Shown: in pieces, positions 1 to 5,437 of the stretch
Position numbering within the stretch: the first letter of the stretch is position 1
Layout: each line of letters begins with the position of its first letter
From: Acetobacteraceae bacterium
GTDB taxonomy: Bacteria > Pseudomonadota > Alphaproteobacteria > Acetobacterales > Acetobacteraceae
Direction of reading: 5' to 3'
DNA length: 5,437 bases
Assembly (NCBI GenBank): GCA_020853405.1
Contig: JADYYZ010000580.1
Coordinates: forward strand, 1 to 5,437
Translations under genes and position numbers: made by a program
The notes under the pieces: model-generated
The model's input: the letters and a program-made list of their open reading frames with translations, nothing else
Told to the model about the DNA's origin: nothing
Database searches by the model: none

Positions 1-982
1 CGAGCAGTTTCGCCATGCAGGCGGCTTCCAGCGCCGGCAGCCCGGCATCCTTCAGCCGCGCGGCGTGCAGCATCAGCTGGCGGGCGGCTTCCAGCCTCGC
101 CTTGGCCTCGACCAGGCGAAAGGCGACCGCCTGGTGCTCGATGATCGGCCTGCCCATGCTGCGGCGGTCCCGTGCATAGGCGATCGCATAGTCAAGCGCC
201 GCGCGCGCCATGCCGATCGACTGGGCGGCGATGCCGATCCGCCCTGATTCCAGGCAGGCGAGCGCGATGCGATAGCCCTCGCCCTCGGCGCCGATGCGCT
301 GGCTCTCGTCAATCTCCATGTCCTCGAAGGCAAGCGCGCAGGTGGCCGACGCATGCTGGCCAAGTTTATCCTCGACCCGTGCGATGCTGAAGCCTGGCGT
401 GTCGTTGGCGACGACGAAGCAGGAGATGCCTTTCTTCCCGGCGGCGGGGTCGGTGAGGGCGAACAGCACGCCGTGGCCGTCGAAGGGGACATTGCTGATG
501 AACTGTTTTGCCCCGTTCAGCACGTAGCGCTCGCCACGTTTCACCGCGCGGGTCGCGATGGCGGCGGCATCGCTGCCCGCACCCGGTTCGGTGAGCGCGA
601 ACCAGCCGACCTTGCCTTCGCTCAGCGGCCGCAGCCAGCGCTCGCGCTGGGCGTCGCTGCCGAACCGCTCCAGCACCGTGCAGGTCGGCGCGTTGTGCAC
701 CGAGACCAGGGTGGAGACGCTGCCGTCGCCGGCGGCGATCTCCTCCAGCGCCAGTGCGTAGGTGGCGTAGTCGAGCTCGGCACCACCCCAGCGCGCGCTG
801 GTGAGCGCGCCAAGGAAGCCGAGCTCGGCAAGGGCGGCGACGATCGCGGGTTCGATCGCCTTCGCCTTCTCGCGCGCGGCGGCAAGCGGGGCCAGGCGCT
901 CGGTTGAGAAAGCGCGCGCGGTCTCGACCACCAGCGTGTCGATCTCCCGGCCGGCGGGATAGGCGATCGGTCGATCGAGCAT
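1..982 (-). CDS. Acyl-CoA dehydrogenase (C-terminus cut by window edge)
   Basis: Cytoplasmic FAD enzyme that oxidises an acyl-CoA to the trans-2-enoyl-CoA, normally passing electrons to ETF. The frame is open from ATG at 982 to the window edge: 327 residues of a family usually about 380 long. Visible in order are an alpha-helical N-terminal domain (about 1-120), the beta-domain with ALTEPGAGSDAAA at 129-141, which fits acyl-CoA dehydrogenase signature 1, the NGAKQFISN stretch at 156-164, KLGQHAS at 206-212, and the start of the C-terminal helical domain with GRIGIAAQ (247-254) and DRRSMGRPIIEHQ (272-284). The GRIGIA helix is like short-chain acyl-CoA dehydrogenases. Gly247 sits where isovaleryl-CoA dehydrogenase has its catalytic Glu, so the catalytic Glu is expected in the missing C-terminus. 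A GGGGTG Shine-Dalgarno-like run (991-996) lies 8 nt before ATG. The gene follows the oxidoreductase stop by 29 nt, so co-transcription is likely. Family is certain; substrate is not. Confidence 0.95.
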   Translation of the reverse strand, partial: MLDRPIAYPAGREIDTLVVETARAFSTERLAPLAAAREKAKAIEPAIVAALAELGFLGALTSARWGGAELDYATYALALEEIAAGDGSVSTLVSVHNAPTCTVLERFGSDAQRERWLRPLSEGKVGWFALTEPGAGSDAAAIATRAVKRGERYVLNGAKQFISNVPFDGHGVLFALTDPAAGKKGISCFVVANDTPGFSIARVEDKLGQHASATCALAFEDMEIDESQRIGAEGEGYRIALACLESGRIGIAAQSIGMARAALDYAIAYARDRRSMGRPIIEHQAVAFRLVEAKARLEAARQLMLHAARLKDAGLPALEAACMAKLL

Positions 983-1011
983 CGGTCGTGCACCCCGTCG
1001 CGGCGCCGGCT

Positions 1012-4000
1012 TCAGGCGGCGATGGCCGCTGCCTTGCCGGTCTGCAGTTGCGTGCGCAGGCCCTCCCGCTTCGCCCAGGCCGCCCGGAAGGCGGCCATCT
1101 TCACCGGGCCATAGCCGCGCACTTCCGCCGGTATCTGGGCCAGGGCAAGTGCCGTGTCCAGCGATCCCGGGTTGAGCGTGCGTGCAATCAGAGCGAGGTC
1201 GTCGGTGAAATCCTTGATCATCCGTCGCTCGGCCCGCCGCTCGTGCTGGTGGCCGAACGGGTCGAGCCAGCTGCCGCGCAGCGGCTTCATCGCCGCCAGC
1301 ACCCGGAAAACGGGAAGTGCGATCCGCCCCGGGATCGCGACCTTGCGGCGCCGGCCGGTCGCCGGGTCGGTGCGGCTCAGCAGCGGTGGCGCCAGGTGGA
1401 AGGTGAGTTGGCGGGCATCGCCATAGAGGGCGGCCCCGGCCAGATGCAGGCGCGCGACCTCGTACTCGTCCTTGTAGGCCATCAGCTTGAACAGGCTTTC
1501 CGCGGCCGCCCGGCGCAGCGAAGCGGGCGCGCCGGCAAGCGGGCCGAGCAGCGTGCGATAGCGTTCGCCGTAGGCAGCGTTCTGGTAGGCCGCCAGCATC
1601 TCTGCCCGGCGCGCGATCAGCGGGTCGGGGTCAGGCTGGGCCGGCACGGGGGCGAGGATTTCCTCGCCGAGCTCGGGCCGCATCGCAAGCAACCTGCCCC
1701 ACAGCAGGGCGCGCTGGTTCAGCGCCACCGCCGTGCCGTTCAGCGTGATCGCGCGTTCCAGCGCGGCACGGCTCACCGGCAGCCAACCGTGCTGCAGCGC
1801 GATCCCCAGCAGGATCGTGTTCATCGCCTGGGCGGTGCCGAACAGGGTTTCGGCGATCCGGCCGGCGTGCAGGTAGCGATTCTCGGCCCCCGCGGTGGCG
1901 CGGTCGATCACCCGGCGGTGCAGCCCGGCATCGATCCTCTGGTCGCGGTCGAACACGAAGCCTGCGGTCGGTGCGAGATCGAGATTGCCCACCACCCGGC
2001 AGGCCCGCGCGCAGCGATGCAGCACGTCGGCGGCCGCGCCCACGGCCAGGTCGGCGGCAACCAGCAGCGAGGCGGTCGCTTCCGGAATGCGCGCGACATC
2101 GAGCTGGCCGGCCTCGCGCGCCACCTGCACGTGGCTGACCACCGCGCCGTTCTTCTGCGCAAGCCCGGTGAAGTCGAGCGTGCGCACGTGCCAGCCATCC
2201 ATCTGCGCTGCCATCGCCACCACCGCACCGGCGGTGACGATGCCACCGCCGCCGATGCCGCCGAACAGCAGCGAATGCGCGTGCTCGTGCTGCGGCGCGG
2301 GCGGTTCGGCAAGCGCCGGTGCGAGCTCGGCTTCCAGCGTCGCCCAGCGCGCATCGGGTGCCGCCTTCGGGAACCCTCCCTTCGCGGTCACGAAGGACGG
2401 GCAGAAGCCTTTGAGGCAGGAGAGGTCGGCGTTGCAGGCGGTCGGCGAGATGCGGCGCTTGCGCCCGAGTTCGGTCTCCACCGGCTCGACTGCGATGCAG
2501 TGGCTCTGGATGCTGCAATCGCCGCAGCCCTCGCACACATCCGGGTTGATCGCGATCGCGACGTCGGCGGGCGGCATCGTGCCGCGCTTGCGGCGGCGGC
2601 GCTTTTCGGTGGCGCAGACCTGCACATAGACCAGCGCGGTGGTGCCCTCGACCGCGGCCAGCCGGCGCTGCACGGCATCGAGCTCGGCGCGCAGGTGGCG
2701 CGTCGCGCCCTTCGGCAGCGACGAGGCCGGCGGCAGGTGCGCCGCCTCGTCGGCGACCACGGCGATCGCGCCAGCACCTTCGGCGGCGCACTGGCGCGCG
2801 ATCCGGTCCGGCGTCAGCCCGCCTTCGACCGGCTGGCCGCCGGTCATCGCGACCGCATCGTTGACCAGGATCTTGTAGGTGGTGTTGACGCCGGCGGCGA
2901 CGCTCTGGCGGAACGCCAGGATGCCGGAATGCTGCCAGGTGCCGTCGCCGATATTGACGAACATGTGCCTGGTGTCGGTGAACGGCGCCATGCCCGCCCA
3001 GGTCGCGCCCTCGGCGCCCATGTGGGTGAAGGTCAGCGTCGTCGGCTCGACGCCCAGCGCCATGATGTGGCAGCCGATGCCGCCATTGGCGTACGACCCT
3101 TCCGGCACCCGGGTCGAGCTGTTGTGCGGGCAGCCCGAACAGAAGAAGGCGGTGCGCGCAAGCAGGCCCGGCTCGCGGGTGATCGGGCGCACGGCCGGCG
3201 CCATGAAGCGGATCGCGTGCGGGCCGAGGAATTTCGCCATCGCCTCGGCCACCAGTTCGGGCGACAGCTCGCCTTCCGAGCCGAGCAGCGGCGCGCCGTT
3301 CGCATCCGCCTTGCCGGCAAGCGTCGGCCGGCGATCGGCCGCGAGGTTGAACAGCGCTTGCGCGATCTGCGGCTCGACGAAGGGGCGCTTTTCCTCGATC
3401 ACCCACAGCAGCTGCTTGCCCGCAGCAAAGGCTTTCAGCCCCTCGGCCTCCAGCGGCCAGGCCAGCACGATGCGATAGAGCGCGATTCCTTGCGCCGCGG
3501 CCGTCTCGGGTGACAGGCCGAGCAGGCTGAGTGCGCGCATCGCATCGGTGTGCGCCTTGCCGACGGTGACGATGCCGATCGTCGCATCGGCGCGGCCGAA
3601 GATTTTCGAATCCAGCCGGTTCACCGCCGCCCAGGCCCGTGCCGCGGGCAGGCGCTCGGCGGTGATGCGTCGCTCGAACTCGGCGCGCTGGGCCGGCCAG
3701 CGCAGGCGCGGATCCATGTTGAGCCCGTGCGGCGGCAGCCGGATGTCGGGGAAGCGGAAACGGGGGTGCGGGATCGCGAGCGTGCCGCCGCTTTCGCTGG
3801 TCTCGGTCACCGCCTTGAAGCCGACCCAAAGGCCCGAGAAGCGCGACAGCGCATAGCCGGCAAGGCCGAGCGGCAGGTAATCGTCGATGCTGGCCGGGTA
3901 GAGCAGCGGCATCATCGCCGCCTGGAAGGCGAAGTCGGACTGGTGGGCGAAGGTGCTGCTCTGCGCGGCGTGGTCATCGCCGGCTACTGCCAGTACGCCG

Positions 4001-4437
4001 CCGAGCGCGCTGGTGCCGACCATGTTGGCGTGGCGGAAGGCATCGCCGCTGCGATCGACGCCCGGCCCCTTGCCGTACCACATGGCGAACACGCCCCGGG
4101 TCCTTGCGCCGGGGAAGATTTCCAGCTGCTGGGTGCCCCACGCCATGGTCGCGGCCAGGTCCTCGTTGAGGCCCGGCGTGAAGGTGATGCGGTGCTGGTC
4201 GAGCAGCGCCTGGTGCGCCCAGAGTTCCTGGTCGAGCCGCCCGAGCGGCGAGCCGCGATAGCCGGAGACGAAGCCCCTGGTATCGAGGCCGGCGTCGGCA
4301 TCGGCGCGCGCCTGTTCCAGCAGCAGCCGCACCAGCGCCTGGGTGCCGTTCAGCAGCACCGGCGCATCGCTGCGACTGAAGCGATCGTCGAGCGAGGTGG
4401 CAAGGCTGGTTACGTCGAGCATGGGGGTGGCATCCAT
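1012..4437 (-). CDS. Fused indolepyruvate (2-oxoacid):ferredoxin oxidoreductase
   Basis: Cytoplasmic enzyme family that converts aryl or other 2-oxoacids plus CoA to acyl-CoA, CO2 and reduced ferredoxin. This is the single-chain bacterial form, about 1141 aa, in which the IorA-like and IorB-like parts are fused. Numbered from ATG at 4437, I see an N-terminal thiamine-binding domain with SGYRGSPLG (58-66), GLNEDLAAT (89-97), MWYGKGPGVDRSGD (119-132) and GDDHAAQSS (153-161). Next is FCSGCPHNS (432-440) leading to the thiamine-diphosphate motif: GDG at 497-499, then Asn526 after 26 residues. Iron-sulfur cysteines follow at 635, 638, 641, 647, 668, 674 and 679. A gamma/POR domain starts at FGGIGGGG (725-732), and the C-terminal region (about 920-1130) matches my memory of DUF6537. 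All expected motifs are intact. The frame is open back to GTG 4494; ATG 4437 is chosen because AGGTG lies 6-7 nt upstream and family homology begins just after it. The true substrate is uncertain. Confidence 0.95.
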   Translation of the reverse strand: MDATPMLDVTSLATSLDDRFSRSDAPVLLNGTQALVRLLLEQARADADAGLDTRGFVSGYRGSPLGRLDQELWAHQALLDQHRITFTPGLNEDLAATMAWGTQQLEIFPGARTRGVFAMWYGKGPGVDRSGDAFRHANMVGTSALGGVLAVAGDDHAAQSSTFAHQSDFAFQAAMMPLLYPASIDDYLPLGLAGYALSRFSGLWVGFKAVTETSESGGTLAIPHPRFRFPDIRLPPHGLNMDPRLRWPAQRAEFERRITAERLPAARAWAAVNRLDSKIFGRADATIGIVTVGKAHTDAMRALSLLGLSPETAAAQGIALYRIVLAWPLEAEGLKAFAAGKQLLWVIEEKRPFVEPQIAQALFNLAADRRPTLAGKADANGAPLLGSEGELSPELVAEAMAKFLGPHAIRFMAPAVRPITREPGLLARTAFFCSGCPHNSSTRVPEGSYANGGIGCHIMALGVEPTTLTFTHMGAEGATWAGMAPFTDTRHMFVNIGDGTWQHSGILAFRQSVAAGVNTTYKILVNDAVAMTGGQPVEGGLTPDRIARQCAAEGAGAIAVVADEAAHLPPASSLPKGATRHLRAELDAVQRRLAAVEGTTALVYVQVCATEKRRRRKRGTMPPADVAIAINPDVCEGCGDCSIQSHCIAVEPVETELGRKRRISPTACNADLSCLKGFCPSFVTAKGGFPKAAPDARWATLEAELAPALAEPPAPQHEHAHSLLFGGIGGGGIVTAGAVVAMAAQMDGWHVRTLDFTGLAQKNGAVVSHVQVAREAGQLDVARIPEATASLLVAADLAVGAAADVLHRCARACRVVGNLDLAPTAGFVFDRDQRIDAGLHRRVIDRATAGAENRYLHAGRIAETLFGTAQAMNTILLGIALQHGWLPVSRAALERAITLNGTAVALNQRALLWGRLLAMRPELGEEILAPVPAQPDPDPLIARRAEMLAAYQNAAYGERYRTLLGPLAGAPASLRRAAAESLFKLMAYKDEYEVARLHLAGAALYGDARQLTFHLAPPLLSRTDPATGRRRKVAIPGRIALPVFRVLAAMKPLRGSWLDPFGHQHERRAERRMIKDFTDDLALIARTLNPGSLDTALALAQIPAEVRGYGPVKMAAFRAAWAKREGLRTQLQTGKAAAIAA

Positions 4438-4443
4438 CGCGCG

Positions 4444-4449
4444 CACCTT
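4444..4449 (-). promoter_or_regulatory. Ribosome binding site deciding the oxidoreductase start
   Basis: On the minus strand this reads AAGGTG, of which AGGTG can pair with the 3' end of 16S rRNA (part of the ideal GGAGGTG). The spacer to ATG at 4437 is 6 nt. It supports that ATG over the in-frame GTG at 4494, which has only a TTAGG run directly abutting it. It also overlaps an in-frame GTG (4446-4444), which would have no site of its own. The choice is an inference from spacing. Confidence 0.45.
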
Positions 4450-4489
4450 GGTGTTGATCCCGGACGTTGTCGCCGATCGTGCTCCTTTG

Positions 4490-4507
4490 GCCACCTAATG
4501 TGGTGGC
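4490..4507. promoter_or_regulatory. Perfect 6-bp inverted repeat, possible operator or leader hairpin
   Basis: Minus-strand reading: GCCACC, six-base centre ACATTA, then GGTGGC. The arms match perfectly. It lies 52 nt upstream of the preferred ATG of the oxidoreductase and contains the alternative GTG start (4494) in its distal arm. As DNA it could be a second binding site for the IclR-type regulator. As RNA it could form a short leader hairpin just before the AAAGGAG run at 4482-4488. A 6-bp dyad can occur by chance in GC-rich DNA, so this is weak. Confidence 0.25.
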
Positions 4508-4552
4508 GAAGTGGGGGAGAACAGGGCAATGGTGCTGACCCAATGACGCAAG

Positions 4553-4573
4553 GTGCGCAATAAAATTCCGCAC
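4553..4573. promoter_or_regulatory. Candidate operator: 21-bp imperfect palindrome with A/T core
   Basis: On the minus strand the site begins GTGCG, has AAT, TTT and ATT at its centre, and ends CGCAC. The outer five pairs match perfectly, one pair mismatches, the next three match and the core is T-rich: 8 of 10 pairs are symmetric. It lies between the IclR-family regulator (stop at 4671) and the oxidoreductase (ATG 4437), in the only A/T-rich patch of the gap. IclR-family dimers bind short palindromes near target promoters, so this is the best candidate for the regulator's site. The TTTTAT inside it resembles a -10 element at 4 of 6 positions, which would suit repression, but I see no convincing -35. 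Confidence 0.4.
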
Positions 4574-4670
4574 GCCGGATGCTGCGGTGCGGCAGCGCGT
4601 TGCGGGAGCGCCGCGCGCGGGCCCTTTCCCGCGGCCGCCTGGTCGGCCTGCCGGGGCGTTGTCCCCAACG

Positions 4671-5437
4671 CTACGGCGGAGGGCTGCGCCAGCCGAGTGC
4701 GGCGGAGATCCCGCTGGCCGCGTGTCGGACGATCTTCACCGCGTTCGGGACGCGTGCCGGTGTCAGCTCCCGCGCCGGCGCGCTGACGCTGACCGCCGCG
4801 AAGACGCGCCCCGACGCGTCGCGGATCGGCGCGCCGACGCAGCGAAGCCCTGGCTGGTGCTCGCCCTCGTCCAGCGACCAGCCGCGTTCGCGCGTCTCGC
4901 GCAGATGCGCCGCCAGCGCCACGGGATCGGTGATGGTGGCCTCGGTGTAGCGTACCAGCGCGCCGAGTGCTGCGAGCCGCGCGAGTGTCTCCTCAGGCTG
5001 GAAAGCCAGGATCGCCTTGCCGACGCTGGTGCAATGCGCCGGCGATGATTCGATGTAGGCGGCCGGGTTTCCTTCGGGGTGCGGATCGGCGCGATGGATC
5101 ACCACCGCCTGCCTGCCATCGAACACAGCAAGGTGCACGGAATGGCCGGAGACGCGGCTGAGCTGCGCGACGAAGGGCCGCGCTTCCCTGTGCAGCTCGA
5201 GGTTCGCAAGCACGATGTTGCCGAGCTCGAACAGTTTCAGGCCGAGGCGATAGCCGGCCCGCTCATGGTCCTGCTCAAGCATGCCGACATCACGCAGCGC
5301 GGTGACCAGCCGGTGCGCGGTGGCCTTGGGCAGGCCGGTGCGCGCGCTGATCCCTCCCAGCGTCAGGCTGCGTGCGCGGGTCGAGAAGCATTCCAGCACG
5401 CGCACCGCCTTCGCGAAGGATTTCAGCCCGTCCTCGC
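4671..5437 (-). CDS. IclR-family transcriptional regulator (N-terminus cut by window edge)
   Basis: DNA-binding regulator, usually a local repressor or activator of a catabolic operon. The frame runs from the window edge to TAG at 4673-4671: 254 visible residues of a family usually 250-270 long, so only a few are missing. Visible residues 1-60 form the winged helix-turn-helix: GLKSFAKAVRVLECF is the first helix and LPKATAHRLVTAL (35-47) the recognition helix. The effector domain follows, with SPAHCTSVGKAILA (131-144) and GWSLDEGEHQPGLRCVGAPIRD (185-206 in part), which fits the IclR signature except for Arg205 where an aromatic residue or His is usual. A GTG at 5405 is also in frame, but starting there would remove most of the first helix; the ten codons before it read like the family, so the true start is outside the window. 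The gene points toward the oxidoreductase and acyl-CoA dehydrogenase, its likely targets. The effector is unknown, perhaps a 2-oxoacid or acyl-CoA of the pathway. Confidence 0.95.
   Translation of the reverse strand, partial: EDGLKSFAKAVRVLECFSTRARSLTLGGISARTGLPKATAHRLVTALRDVGMLEQDHERAGYRLGLKLFELGNIVLANLELHREARPFVAQLSRVSGHSVHLAVFDGRQAVVIHRADPHPEGNPAAYIESSPAHCTSVGKAILAFQPEETLARLAALGALVRYTEATITDPVALAAHLRETRERGWSLDEGEHQPGLRCVGAPIRDASGRVFAAVSVSAPARELTPARVPNAVKIVRHAASGISAALGWRSPPP

Noticed and set aside
2580..2625. Basic run EKRRRRKRG in the oxidoreductase, which could look like a nuclear-type or nucleic-acid-binding patch.
   Set aside because: As I recall, this linker before the iron-sulfur cysteines is typical of the fused family, so it is not unusual here.
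904..3513. An 869-codon open frame on the plus strand opposite the oxidoreductase.
   Set aside because: Its translation is rich in Arg, Gly, Ala and His with no recognisable domain, as expected opposite a high-GC gene. The minus-strand frame carries a complete set of enzyme motifs.
1631..3829. A 732-codon minus-strand frame inside the oxidoreductase gene.
   Set aside because: It is a frame-shifted copy of the real gene, very Arg/Ala-rich and without domains. The in-register frame is intact throughout, so no frameshift is needed.
4616..4633. GC-rich hairpin (CGCGGG, AAAGGG, CCCGCG on the minus strand) downstream of the IclR-family gene, as a terminator.
   Set aside because: The stem is only 6 bp and no T-run follows; short GC hairpins are common by chance in this composition.
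4653..4670. Small repeat CGTTG/CAACG right after the regulator's stop codon.
   Set aside because: The stem is 5 bp with a 4-base loop, there is no T-tract, and it competes with a GGGG/CCCC pairing; too weak to call.
4553..4786. Short plus-strand open frame starting in the gap and running into the regulator.
   Set aside because: It is Arg/Ala-rich with no ribosome site or domain, and overlaps the well-supported regulator on the other strand.

Overview
The window is a GC-rich, densely coding stretch of bacterial chromosome. It most resembles a proteobacterium, probably an alphaproteobacterium. That placement rests on the strong G/C bias at third codon positions, on the one-polypeptide indolepyruvate oxidoreductase, and on general protein character; nothing in the window fixes the genus. 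All three recognisable genes lie on the minus strand, so transcription runs from high to low coordinates.

Reading in the direction of transcription: (1) 5437-4671 is an IclR-family transcriptional regulator whose first few codons lie beyond the window edge. (2) 4670-4438 is a 233-bp non-coding gap holding the only A/T-rich patch seen outside genes. It contains a 21-bp imperfect inverted repeat (4553-4573), a good operator candidate, and an 18-bp hairpin-forming repeat (4490-4507). (3) 4437-1012 encodes a very large (about 1141 aa) fused indolepyruvate/2-oxoacid:ferredoxin oxidoreductase. Its thiamine-diphosphate (alpha) part, iron-sulfur cysteines and gamma part are all in one chain. (4) 29 bp further on, 982-1 encodes an acyl-CoA dehydrogenase whose last 50-60 residues are outside the window.

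The layout suggests a small catabolic operon under local IclR control. A 2-oxoacid, such as one from amino-acid transamination, would be oxidatively decarboxylated to an acyl-CoA, with electrons going to ferredoxin. An acyl-CoA dehydrogenase, normally feeding electrons to ETF, would then introduce a 2,3-double bond. The pairing is informative because the textbook IOR products (indoleacetyl-CoA, phenylacetyl-CoA) are not normal acyl-CoA dehydrogenase substrates. The natural substrate of this locus may therefore be a branched-chain or other aliphatic 2-oxoacid, or the dehydrogenase may serve a neighbouring pathway.

I found no RNA genes, mobile elements, CRISPR arrays or convincing intrinsic terminators. 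The long open frames on the plus strand and in the other minus frames are shadows of the high GC content. The window looks like ordinary core or accessory metabolism rather than a new defence or mobile system. The points worth following up are the substrate question, the operator candidate and the start of the oxidoreductase.
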